A DNA stretch of 64,000 nucleotides from the NCBI GenBank assembly GCA_964415295.1, contig CAYPYN010000004.1, positions 1 through 64,000 of the forward strand. The letters run 5' to 3'. Position numbers and translations under genes: made by a program. This DNA comes from SB21 sp964415295 (lineage in GTDB: Bacteria > CLD3 > SB21). Shown one piece after another: positions 19,076 to 27,559 of this stretch (positions are counted from its first letter, which is position 1; each line of letters starts with the position of its first letter). The notes beneath the pieces are model-generated. The model made no database searches. It was not told the DNA's origin and saw only the letters and a list, made by a program, of their open reading frames with translations.

Positions 19076-20359
19076 ATGATTAACCGTTTCTACAATGCCT
19101 TTGACGCTGAAATTCTGCATCCCGAAGAAGGAAGAACTCTGCGTGAAAGAACGCCTTTCCAGCAGGATCGCGACCGGATCATTCATTCTTCCTCATTTCG
19201 CCGCCTGCAGGCCAAGACCCAGGTCTTTTTTTCCGGTGAGTACGACTTTTACCGTACACGCCTGACGCATTCCATAGAGGTCGCGCAGATCGGGCGCTCG
19301 ATATGTCATTATCTTCAGCACGAAAGCGGGCTTTTGGATCAGGAATTCTACATTGATCCGGAATTGGTCGAGGCCATCTGTCTCTCGCACGATATCGGCC
19401 ATCCGCCGTTCGGCCATGCGGGCGAAGACACACTAAACGGTCTCATGAAAGACCTGGGCGGTTTCGAAGGTAATGCCCAGACTTTGCGCATAATTACCGA
19501 GACGATTTACTCTGGGGTGGAAGGCCGCGAAGGCATGAATCCTACAAGGGCCTTCACGGATGGCGTGATGAAATATAAAATGCTTTTTCACGATCTTTGC
19601 TCCGGTGATCGTACCCCTAAGAATCATTTCTTGTATGACGATCAGGATCGATTTCTCCGCTTCATTTATGGAGACAAAAACATTCCGGCAGAACTGAAGC
19701 AGGCAAAATACCTCAACAAATTCCGCAGTATCGAGTGCCAGATCATGGATTGGGCGGACGATACGGCCTATTCGATCAACGACGTCATGGATGGACTGGC
19801 CGCGGGGCTCATCACGGTCGTCAAAATTGAACAATGGATCCGGAGAAAAGACCTGAGTCCGCAACAACAAGACTGGATGCAGACTCTCATCCGTGCCGTC
19901 CATGACCGGCAGTTAAACCGATTCTTTGCCCGAAAGATCGGGGAATTCATCCGCTCAGCCAAACTGGTCAAGACGGACAATTTTATGAGCGGTGACACAA
20001 ACCGCTATGCGTATAGGCTCGACATCGATCAGCGGGTTCGTGAAGAAGCCGACTGGTACGGCACCTTGTCCCGCGAACTGGTCTTTTGGTCGCCGCAAAT
20101 ATATCAATTGGAGTATAAGGCCGACCACATGCTCAAAGAAATCTTCAAAGCTTTCCGCGAGCATTATCTGGACAACCCGGATTCCAAATACGTATTGCTG
20201 CCCGAGAGTACAGAGCGATACGTGCGTAAGGAAAAAGATATCCTGCGACGCGCCCGTCTCTTATGCGATTACATCGCCGGCATGACGGACGTATTCGCCA
20301 TCCGCACTTACAAACGGTTGTTTGATCCGGACTTCGGATCCATTATGGATCTCGTTTAA
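19076..20359 (+). CDS. dgt: dGTPase-like deoxynucleoside triphosphate triphosphohydrolase
   Basis: The 427-aa HD-domain protein carries the family motifs RDRIIHSSSFRRLQAKTQVF, RTRLTHSIEVAQIGR, CLSHDIGHPPFGHAGE and GFEGNAQTLRI, and IMDWADDTAYSIND, which supplies the last metal ligand. Members cleave dGTP (or other dNTPs) to the nucleoside and triphosphate. The ATG at 19076 is preferred over the TTG at 19070 that overlaps the addB stop; an AGG lies about 10 bases upstream. Position right after addAB fits a nucleic-acid maintenance unit, and dGTPases are also known as antiphage factors in some bacteria. Confidence 0.92.
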   Translation: MINRFYNAFDAEILHPEEGRTLRERTPFQQDRDRIIHSSSFRRLQAKTQVFFSGEYDFYRTRLTHSIEVAQIGRSICHYLQHESGLLDQEFYIDPELVEAICLSHDIGHPPFGHAGEDTLNGLMKDLGGFEGNAQTLRIITETIYSGVEGREGMNPTRAFTDGVMKYKMLFHDLCSGDRTPKNHFLYDDQDRFLRFIYGDKNIPAELKQAKYLNKFRSIECQIMDWADDTAYSINDVMDGLAAGLITVVKIEQWIRRKDLSPQQQDWMQTLIRAVHDRQLNRFFARKIGEFIRSAKLVKTDNFMSGDTNRYAYRLDIDQRVREEADWYGTLSRELVFWSPQIYQLEYKADHMLKEIFKAFREHYLDNPDSKYVLLPESTERYVRKEKDILRRARLLCDYIAGMTDVFAIRTYKRLFDPDFGSIMDLV

Positions 20360-20379
20360 ATAACTATGGAATAAATCGC

Positions 20380-21531
20380 ATGAACGAACAAACCATCAAG
20401 TGCCCTCAATGCGGCACAAATATCGAGTTAAATCAGGCCCTCTCCTCTCAGATCCGTTCTGATATCGAAGAGAGATTACGGCAGGAATTCAACCAGCGTT
20501 ACAAAGAAGAAATTGGCAAGCGCGAAGCCAGAATCCGTAAGGAAAAGGAAGAAGAAATAAACATCAAACTGAAAGATCTCGAAGAACAACTCAATTCCAA
20601 ATCAGAGAAACTTCGCGATGCCCAGCAAAAAGAACTCGAATTACGAAAACGTCAGCGCGAACTGGAAGAACGGGAACAGGCCTTCAGGCTGGATATGGAA
20701 CGGCAATTGGAGAATGAACGTAATATGATTCGGCATGAAGTAACCAACAGGATCTCCGACGAACACAGACTGAAGGACGCCGAAAAGGATAAACAGATCA
20801 ACGATCTTCGCAAGCAGATTGAAGAACTCGGCCGTAAAGCCGAACAGGGTTCCCAGCAATCCCAGGGTGAAGTGATGGAACTGGAACTGGAATCCCTTTT
20901 GCGTCAGACCTTCCCTCTCGATAATATCCAGCCTGTTCCCAAAGGCGTTCGCGGCGCCGATGTGATCCAGCATGTGTATACAAAAAGCGGCCAGATGTGC
21001 GGAACGATACTGTGGGAATCAAAACGAACCAAGAATTGGAGCGACGGCTGGATTCAGAAACTCAAAGACGATCAGCGCGAGGTCAAAGCCAATGTGGCCG
21101 TGATCGTTTCGTCTGTCTTGCCTAAAGATACAAGGTATATCGGCCACAGCGAGGGAATATGGATCACGGAATTTCCGACGGCCCTTGGCCTTGCATCCGT
21201 ATTGCGCAGCCATATCATCGAAGTAGCCCGAACCATGAATACGATGGTCGGCAAGAATGAAAAGATGGAATCACTGTATAACTATCTCTCCGGCAAAGAA
21301 TTCAGTCAGCGCATTGAAGCCATCGTGGAATCCTTTAAGGCTATGAATGAGGACCTTGAATCGGAAAAACGGGCCATGATGAAGATATGGGAAAGACGTA
21401 AGAAGCAAATAGACCGCGTAATACAAAATACGTCCGGCATGCGCGGTGAATTGGAAGGTATCATGGGAAACAGCCTGCCGCCCGTGCAGGTTCTGGAATT
21501 ACCTTTGGATCGGGACGATAACGATGAATAA
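20380..21531 (+). CDS. DUF2130 protein: coiled coil plus PD-(D/E)XK-like domain
   Basis: The 383-aa product begins with a half zinc ribbon (CPQCG, residues 8-12), followed by a long charged coiled coil (about 22-165). It ends in a DUF2130 domain (about 165-370). In that domain Asp194 (GADVIQ) and Glu213-x-Lys215 (WESKRTKNW) have the order and spacing of a PD-(D/E)XK nuclease core, with acidic residues at 165-171 as a possible helix-A glutamate. This suggests metal-dependent DNA cleavage, but the activity is inferred. It is 20 bases downstream of dgt and 12 bases upstream of hflX, on the same strand as addAB. Confidence 0.82.
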   Translation: MNEQTIKCPQCGTNIELNQALSSQIRSDIEERLRQEFNQRYKEEIGKREARIRKEKEEEINIKLKDLEEQLNSKSEKLRDAQQKELELRKRQRELEEREQAFRLDMERQLENERNMIRHEVTNRISDEHRLKDAEKDKQINDLRKQIEELGRKAEQGSQQSQGEVMELELESLLRQTFPLDNIQPVPKGVRGADVIQHVYTKSGQMCGTILWESKRTKNWSDGWIQKLKDDQREVKANVAVIVSSVLPKDTRYIGHSEGIWITEFPTALGLASVLRSHIIEVARTMNTMVGKNEKMESLYNYLSGKEFSQRIEAIVESFKAMNEDLESEKRAMMKIWERRKKQIDRVIQNTSGMRGELEGIMGNSLPPVQVLELPLDRDDNDE

Positions 21532-21543
21532 CCGGGAGTCATT

Positions 21544-22839
21544 TTGAACAAACTTCATTCGACACACCAAACCAAAGAACGCGCCTTACTCGTAGGCATC
21601 ACCCACCCCTTTGATACGGCGCCTGTGGAGGATTTCCTGGAAGAACTCGCCTTGTTGGCCGATACGGCAGGCGTGGAGGTGATCGACACGGTGTGGCAAA
21701 ACCTTAAACATATCGACCCATCGACCTACATCGGAAAAGGCAAGGTGCAAGAGATCGCTTACAAAGTTACAGATCAGAATATTCAGGTAGTGATATTCGA
21801 TGACGACCTTTCTCCGGCGCAGACCAAGAATATTGAAAAAGCTGTAAAATGTAAGATCATTGACCGCAGTGCGTTGATCCTCGACATCTTTGCCAAACGT
21901 GCGCGTTCCAGCGAGTCCAAAACCCAGGTGGAATTGGCGCAATTGGAGTATCTCTTGCCCAGACTCACGCGGCAATGGTCGCATTTGGAAAGACAGGCCG
22001 GCGGAGGGGTCTTTACCAAAGGTCCCGGCGAAACCCAGTTGGAAACCGACCGTCGCCTGATCGGCAACCGCATCGCGGTTCTCAAAGAAGAACTCAAGAA
22101 AATTGATAAACAACGTAAGACCCAACGCGCGTCGCGCGGCGACATGTTCCGTGTGGCCCTCGTGGGATACACGAATGCCGGCAAATCCACATTGCTCAAT
22201 GCGCTTTCCGATGCCGGAGTGTTTGTTGAAAACAGACTGTTTGCAACGCTGGACGCCACGGTGCGCAAGGTGCTTCTGGATAACGACTATCCGTGCCTTA
22301 TCTCCGATACGGTCGGCTTTATCCGCAAACTCCCCCATCATCTGGTGGCGTCGTTCCGTTCTACACTGGATGAAGTACGCGAGGCGGACATCTTGCTTCA
22401 CGTCGTGGACACAAGCAACCATCAATTCCGCGAACAGATGGAAACGGTCAATCAAGTATTGAAAGACCTTGACGCGACACATGAAGCCACTCTCATCGTC
22501 TTCAATAAAGTGGACCGGATTGAAGATGAAACCCTGCTGTCGGCGCTGAAAAAAGAATTCAAAGGCGCCTTATTCATTTCCGCTCAGCGCAAAATCGGGT
22601 TGGACAAACTGAAACAAGCTGTGATCAAACAGATCAACAGCGACTATGTGATCAAGACCCTAACCGTCGACAATACCGATGGAAAGCTCTTTTCCATGAT
22701 CCATTACCTCGGTGAAGTACTTGACGCGAAGCACAAATCCAAAAATACCGTGATCCGGTTTCGGGCACGAAAGCAGGACGCCGAAAAGATCGAGTCCTTT
22801 CAGATCCAAAACAAAGACCGTTCCAAAATTGGCGGCTAG
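21544..22839 (+). CDS. hflX: GTPase HflX, ribosome-associated
   Basis: The 431-aa product matches HflX throughout. The N-terminal domain contains YIGKGKVQEI and VIFDDDLSPAQ, followed by the helical linker with GPGETQLETDRR, and the G domain with G1 GYTNAGKST (208-216), G2 region LFATLDATVRKV, G3 DTVGFI and G4 NKVD. HflX splits stalled or hibernating ribosomes under stress. Translation probably starts at TTG 21544, because GGGAG is 6 bases upstream and the reading frame agrees with the family N-terminus. It is the last gene of the addAB group; a promoter for the next gene lies in the 124-base gap that follows. Confidence 0.95.
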   Translation: MNKLHSTHQTKERALLVGITHPFDTAPVEDFLEELALLADTAGVEVIDTVWQNLKHIDPSTYIGKGKVQEIAYKVTDQNIQVVIFDDDLSPAQTKNIEKAVKCKIIDRSALILDIFAKRARSSESKTQVELAQLEYLLPRLTRQWSHLERQAGGGVFTKGPGETQLETDRRLIGNRIAVLKEELKKIDKQRKTQRASRGDMFRVALVGYTNAGKSTLLNALSDAGVFVENRLFATLDATVRKVLLDNDYPCLISDTVGFIRKLPHHLVASFRSTLDEVREADILLHVVDTSNHQFREQMETVNQVLKDLDATHEATLIVFNKVDRIEDETLLSALKKEFKGALFISAQRKIGLDKLKQAVIKQINSDYVIKTLTVDNTDGKLFSMIHYLGEVLDAKHKSKNTVIRFRARKQDAEKIESFQIQNKDRSKIGG

Positions 22840-22882
22840 TCGTTTGAATTCTGTTTATTTGATTGTTTTTATTAGTTTTTTA

Positions 22883-22911
22883 TTGCAAGTCCGCCCCTAT
22901 TAGCTTATCTT
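22883..22911 (+). promoter_or_regulatory. Putative sigma-70 promoter for the PorV/TPR gene
   Basis: TTGCAA (22883-22888), a 17-base spacer and TATCTT (22906-22911) give a start near 22918, about 45 bases ahead of the ATG at 22964. The -35 TTGCAA recurs at two other proposed promoters in the window. Confidence 0.45.
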
Positions 22912-22963
22912 GTATTCGGTATAACTGAAATCCCTTCTCACGTTTCTTTTTAGAAGAATTGGT

Positions 22964-24958
22964 ATGTACAAACGGCTTACGGAAAACTGTTTTCTTAGGC
23001 TATTGAGGGTAGGTACATGTTTGTTTGCCTCTCTGGCCTTCAGTTTAGCCGTTCCGCAGGCGCACGCACAGATGCAGCCCGCGGACGGAACTCAGAGCCT
23101 CTTTATTGAGACCGGCATGGGCGCACGCGCGCAGGGATTCGGAAACGCCTTTGTGGCGATGGCCAATGACGGTTCGGCCGTTTTCTGGAATCCGGCCGGA
23201 CTCGACTACCTCACGCAATCCAATCTCGTATTGTTCCATTCGACTTTGATAGAAGGCTCTTTTTACAACTTCGCCAGTGTGACTTTCCCGTTCGTGCAAT
23301 TCGGTTCCGTCGGAGTTGGTGTCGCCCGTGTGGGTGTGGATGGCATTAGTTTCACAAATAACTTCACGACCATAGCATCCAACCAGAGCTTTACCAAAGA
23401 AGAATACTATTTTTCCTACGGAAAAAAGTTGCCGTGGTTTGGTCTCGCGCTGGGTACGACCTTTAAAGTTGATCACACCTCTACCTCCAACCTTGTAGAA
23501 GATCAGGTTAACGCCGTTTCCGGTACCGGATTCGGTCTGGACATCGGCGCTATGTGGCGTCCGGATTATGACAACGCGATACTGAGGAACCTATCTGTCG
23601 GACTTAATTTTCAGAACGTCGTCAGGCCTAGTATCAAATTAGCAGAGGCTTCCGATACCGATCCCTATAACATCAAATTTGGCGTGGCAAAGGACTTGTT
23701 CTTCGGCGACGAAAAACTCAAGAAATTTACGCTGGCCGTCGATATGAATAAGAGTCAGGAAACCCCCAATCCGACATTCAATTTCGGCGCTGAGTTTACA
23801 TACAACCGCTTTCTCGTAGCACGAGTCGGTCTCATGGCCGGGCAAATGACCGTCGGCATGGGAACTGAATTCCAGCAATTCCAGAGATTCCAGGTCGATT
23901 ACTCGGTTAACTTGGGCAATCAATTCGGTACTCCCCTGCACCGTTTGTCCCTCACGATGAACTTCGGAAAAACGATTGATGAAAAAATTCAAATCGCACG
24001 GGCGAGACGCCTTGAAGAAGATCAGAAGTTGATCGCAAAGAATCAGGAAGCCGCCAGAGCCAGAGCGCTGAAAGAACACCATGCCCAGGGAAAGGAGTTA
24101 TTGAAAGATAACAAACTCCTTCCGGCTTTGGTTGAATTCGAACAAGTGCTCCAATTGGATCCGAACAATGCCCAGGCCAAACTTTATGTCGACAGCGTCA
24201 ATGCACTGATGGATAAGCAGCTCGCTTCGCAATTGTCCGATACGGCCAGTGCCGTTAAATCCCAGACCATCAATGAAGAAAACGACAAAGTAATTCGTGA
24301 TCACTACCGTCGGGGTTCTCAGTTTGTTCAAAAGGGCGACTATCTTGCAGCCATCAATGAATATCAGAACGCATTGGATCGTTCTCCCAACAATCCTGAA
24401 CTGGCCAAAGCCATCGCCGAGACACGCGGCCTGCTGGACAAAAAGATAGGTTCATTTATCGCCAAAGCGCGTTCCAGTGCCGCGGCCAACAACTTTGCGG
24501 AAGCATTAAAACTATTAAGCGAAGCGCGCGGTCTGGATCCGACTAACCAGACGATCCAAAAAGAGATTGACACTGAATTGAAACGCATCAGTAACCGCCT
24601 GACATTCCTGGAATCTACGCGTACCGGTTTGGACGCCTATCAAAAAGCCGATTATCAGGGAGCGATGGAGGCTTTTGAACAAGCGTTATTGATCGATCCG
24701 GCCAATGAAACGGTAAAAGAATATCACAAGAAATCCATTGTACGAAGTTTTGCCACGTTCAAGAACCTGGAAGGCGATCAGGAAAAGACTTATCTGCAGG
24801 GTGTGGATCTTTACGTTGAAGGTAAATATGAACAGGCTATCATCATCTGGCAGCGCATTCTCGAAAAAGATCCTTTGAATAAGCGCGTCCTGAAGGCTAT
24901 TGATAAGGCTGAAGAGCAGCTGCGTCTGCAAAAGCAAAATAATCTGAGAAAGAAGTAG
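22964..24958 (+). CDS. PorV/PorQ-like outer-membrane protein fused to TPR repeats
   Basis: This 664-aa protein has a signal peptide (residues 1-36, cleavage after AHA). A beta-barrel domain follows (about 37-325) that starts with the PorV/UPF0164-type motif GMGARAQGFGNAFVAMANDGSAVFWNPAGL. After it come a charged helical linker (330-365) and TPR-like repeats to the end, for example GKELLKDNKLLPALVEFEQVLQLDPNNAQA and YLQGVDLYVEGKYEQAIIIWQRIL. PorV proteins are barrels of the type IX secretion/gliding family and related FCB systems; the long periplasmic TPR tail is not part of plain PorV. It probably forms an outer-membrane assembly with periplasmic partners. The next gene begins 15 bases later and is likely co-transcribed. 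Confidence 0.85.
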   Translation: MYKRLTENCFLRLLRVGTCLFASLAFSLAVPQAHAQMQPADGTQSLFIETGMGARAQGFGNAFVAMANDGSAVFWNPAGLDYLTQSNLVLFHSTLIEGSFYNFASVTFPFVQFGSVGVGVARVGVDGISFTNNFTTIASNQSFTKEEYYFSYGKKLPWFGLALGTTFKVDHTSTSNLVEDQVNAVSGTGFGLDIGAMWRPDYDNAILRNLSVGLNFQNVVRPSIKLAEASDTDPYNIKFGVAKDLFFGDEKLKKFTLAVDMNKSQETPNPTFNFGAEFTYNRFLVARVGLMAGQMTVGMGTEFQQFQRFQVDYSVNLGNQFGTPLHRLSLTMNFGKTIDEKIQIARARRLEEDQKLIAKNQEAARARALKEHHAQGKELLKDNKLLPALVEFEQVLQLDPNNAQAKLYVDSVNALMDKQLASQLSDTASAVKSQTINEENDKVIRDHYRRGSQFVQKGDYLAAINEYQNALDRSPNNPELAKAIAETRGLLDKKIGSFIAKARSSAAANNFAEALKLLSEARGLDPTNQTIQKEIDTELKRISNRLTFLESTRTGLDAYQKADYQGAMEAFEQALLIDPANETVKEYHKKSIVRSFATFKNLEGDQEKTYLQGVDLYVEGKYEQAIIIWQRILEKDPLNKRVLKAIDKAEEQLRLQKQNNLRKK

Positions 24959-24973
24959 TCTTTATTTTTTGAT

Positions 24974-27559
24974 ATGCTATTTAAAAGTTCACAAAAAGAA
25001 GAGCTCAAAGTTCCCGCGGATATGAAATATCTTGCGGACCTTCGGGATTTTGTGGTCAGTGTCGGAAGGAAAAACGGCTTTGATGATAAGGTCATCGGAT
25101 CGCTCAAGCTGGCTACCGATGAAGCTGTGACCAACATAATCCGCCATGCCTACCGAGACACACCCGGCCGTGGTTTTGTGACGATGCGGGCTATCGTAAA
25201 AACCACCAGCCTTACGATCGTTTTGATCGATCAGGGACGGACCTTCGATCCGCGCAATGCGAAAGCGCCCGACATGAAGGAATATATCAAGATCGGTAAG
25301 AAAGGCGGTCTGGGTATATTCATGCTTCAGAAACTGATGGATGAGATCGATTACCAGGTCACATCCGAGGGCAACGAACTTCGACTTGTAAAATACCGCA
25401 CCGCTAAGTCAAAACGCAAGACCCTTTTAAGCCAGGTAAATCTCCGTAACCGTTATGCGATCATCTCGTCGGCCGCACTGACGCTGATCGTAGTCAGCGG
25501 TTATATCGTTTTTCAAAAAGTCCAGACAGAAAACCTGCAAGACGAGATACTAAAGCGCATCACAGCGATTTCCGCAACCACTTCTTCGTCCAGCTCAGAA
25601 TATATGGCCGACTTTAACGACCTTTCCGTATTCCAGATCGCCGATGCGCTTAAGAAAGACAATGAGCAACTCATTGTGGACGTATTTGTGGTAGATAAGG
25701 AAAATCGTATCTTCGCTTCCTCCCGACGGCAGAGTCTTGGCCAATTTATGATCCCTGATGATTACGAAGTGATCAATGTCGAAAGCGTTCAGACTTCTTC
25801 CGATTCTGACAGTCTAACTGAGAACATAAGCAATCCCGCCCTACTCCAAAAATCGATGATTTATAAGTACCCAATGGACGGCGAGATTGTATTTGATGTG
25901 CATACGCCGGTTTATCGTTCCAATATCATCGCCAGCGAAAATCTGCTCGGTTTCTCTCATGTCATTGTCAAGGAACAGACCATTCTGGAAGAAATGGCTA
26001 CGCTCAAGCTTCTCGGTATTGTCCTGGCGGCACTGATCCTCCTCGTGGGATATGCCGGTATCGCCATTCTCGTCGCCAGGATCATCAGTCCGTTCCAAAA
26101 GCTGACCGACTGGATCCGCTCCGCCGGACATGAAACGATCACCGATGACATGGACATTGACACTTCCAATGAGGTCGGTGAAATTGCCCAGGCTTTTAGC
26201 GATATGGCCTCCAAATTCCGCAAAGCTCAGATCGGATTGGTTCAGCAGAAGCAGCTTCAGAAAGAAATTCAGGTGGCGCAGGAAATCCAGCATATGTTGC
26301 TTCCCGTCAGTTTCCCTGAAGTCCAAGGTTATGATATTTCGACCTATTACGAATCGGCCAAAGAAGTCGGCGGCGATTTGTTTGACTTCATCCGTGTCGA
26401 CGACGATACGATCGGTATTGTTGTGGCGGACGTCTCCGGTAAAGGCGTTCCCGGTTCTCTTGTTATGACCATGATACGAACGGCGCTTCGTCTTGAAGCG
26501 CGTGGCAATAAAGACCCCGGCGATGTCTTAGCGCGCGTCAATGATTTCGTTGTGGACGACATGAAAAAGGGTATGTTCGTGACCATGTTCTATATCATCC
26601 TGGACTCCCGTAACCGCACCATCCATTACGCCAGTGCCGGCCACAACCCGATGATCTTACACCGGACTTCGACCAAACAGACCTACTATCTCAATCCCAG
26701 AGGCTTTCCGGTGGGTATTTCTCTACCGGACCGCAAACTGTTTGGTCAATCCATCCAAACCGACAGCATTAAATTGCTCGAGGATGACGTCCTTATCGCT
26801 TATACCGACGGGATCACGGAAGCGATGAATAATTCCCGCGACCTTTTCAGTGAAGAACGTTTTCTCGAAAGTATTCGAAAGTTCGCACATCACGACGCCA
26901 AGGGTTTTGTGGAAAATATGCGTCAGGAGATTCTTTCCTTTACCCAGGGTGCACCTCAGAATGATGATATTACTTTCGTTGCCATCAAAGAAAATATGGC
27001 TTCCGCCGATATCTTATTCAATCTCAGAAAGACCCTTATTGAGGACGTCAAAGGGGGCATGAGCGTAAAGGACGCGTGTAAGAAGGCCCGCATTTCCACG
27101 TCCACTTATTATAAATACAAGAAGCGGTTTGACGAATTCGGTGACGAGGGACTTAAGAATAAAGAAGAAACTTCTGATATTGAAGCGCGTCATCTTAGTA
27201 TCGAGCAGAAGGCCAAGATATTTGATATCATACGCGACAATCCCGATCTCGGTCCAAAGATGATCAGCAACCTTCTCAATACCGAAAAATATGGATTTAC
27301 CCAATTGTCCGAAAAGCGTATTTATGACGAACTCATTAGAATGCGCCTTAATACTCAGGAAAAGCGTCAATCCTTTGTCAACCAACGCACTAAATCGAAA
27401 CGCAAATTCAAACTGCCCGGTACTCCTCTACTCACCATGGACGGTGAAGTCATCAAGAGCGACGGCTCTAACGCCGATTCGATCGTCGACAAGATCCTTC
27501 AGCAACGCAAGACCGGTGAGCCTCAGCAAAAGACCGAAGAACCGGTTGCTGAGGAGTAA
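24974..27559 (+). CDS. Anti-sigma-kinase-like HATPase + HAMP + SpoIIE phosphatase + transposase-like HTH fusion
   Basis: The 861-aa protein joins five modules. Residues 1-143: an RsbW-like HATPase (N-box TDEAVTNIIRHAY, DQGRTFDP, GGLGIFML). Residues 161-180 and 346-370: two membrane helices enclosing a 165-residue extracytoplasmic sensor. Residues 366-425: HAMP. Residues 430-672: a PP2C/SpoIIE phosphatase with EVGGDLFD, VADVSGKGVPG, YTDGITEA and NDDITFVA, holding the metal aspartates. Residues 683-800: two helix-turn-helix segments like those of IS-type transposases (GGMSVKDACKKARISTSTYY and a homeodomain-like block 741-790), then a basic, disordered tail. Partner-switching kinase and phosphatase activities are usually in separate proteins. 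An extra DNA-binding-like tail on a membrane phosphatase is very unusual. The gene lies 15 bases after the PorV/TPR gene. Confidence 0.9.
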   Translation: MLFKSSQKEELKVPADMKYLADLRDFVVSVGRKNGFDDKVIGSLKLATDEAVTNIIRHAYRDTPGRGFVTMRAIVKTTSLTIVLIDQGRTFDPRNAKAPDMKEYIKIGKKGGLGIFMLQKLMDEIDYQVTSEGNELRLVKYRTAKSKRKTLLSQVNLRNRYAIISSAALTLIVVSGYIVFQKVQTENLQDEILKRITAISATTSSSSSEYMADFNDLSVFQIADALKKDNEQLIVDVFVVDKENRIFASSRRQSLGQFMIPDDYEVINVESVQTSSDSDSLTENISNPALLQKSMIYKYPMDGEIVFDVHTPVYRSNIIASENLLGFSHVIVKEQTILEEMATLKLLGIVLAALILLVGYAGIAILVARIISPFQKLTDWIRSAGHETITDDMDIDTSNEVGEIAQAFSDMASKFRKAQIGLVQQKQLQKEIQVAQEIQHMLLPVSFPEVQGYDISTYYESAKEVGGDLFDFIRVDDDTIGIVVADVSGKGVPGSLVMTMIRTALRLEARGNKDPGDVLARVNDFVVDDMKKGMFVTMFYIILDSRNRTIHYASAGHNPMILHRTSTKQTYYLNPRGFPVGISLPDRKLFGQSIQTDSIKLLEDDVLIAYTDGITEAMNNSRDLFSEERFLESIRKFAHHDAKGFVENMRQEILSFTQGAPQNDDITFVAIKENMASADILFNLRKTLIEDVKGGMSVKDACKKARISTSTYYKYKKRFDEFGDEGLKNKEETSDIEARHLSIEQKAKIFDIIRDNPDLGPKMISNLLNTEKYGFTQLSEKRIYDELIRMRLNTQEKRQSFVNQRTKSKRKFKLPGTPLLTMDGEVIKSDGSNADSIVDKILQQRKTGEPQQKTEEPVAEE

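Noticed and set aside
21586..22482. A 298-residue open frame antisense to hflX
   Set aside because: It lies wholly opposite the conserved HflX domains and has unlikely composition (many Cys, His and Arg residues).
24974..27559. The transposase-like HTH as an actual insertion sequence
   Set aside because: It is in frame with the phosphatase, has no DDE domain, and no flanking terminal inverted repeats or target duplications were seen.
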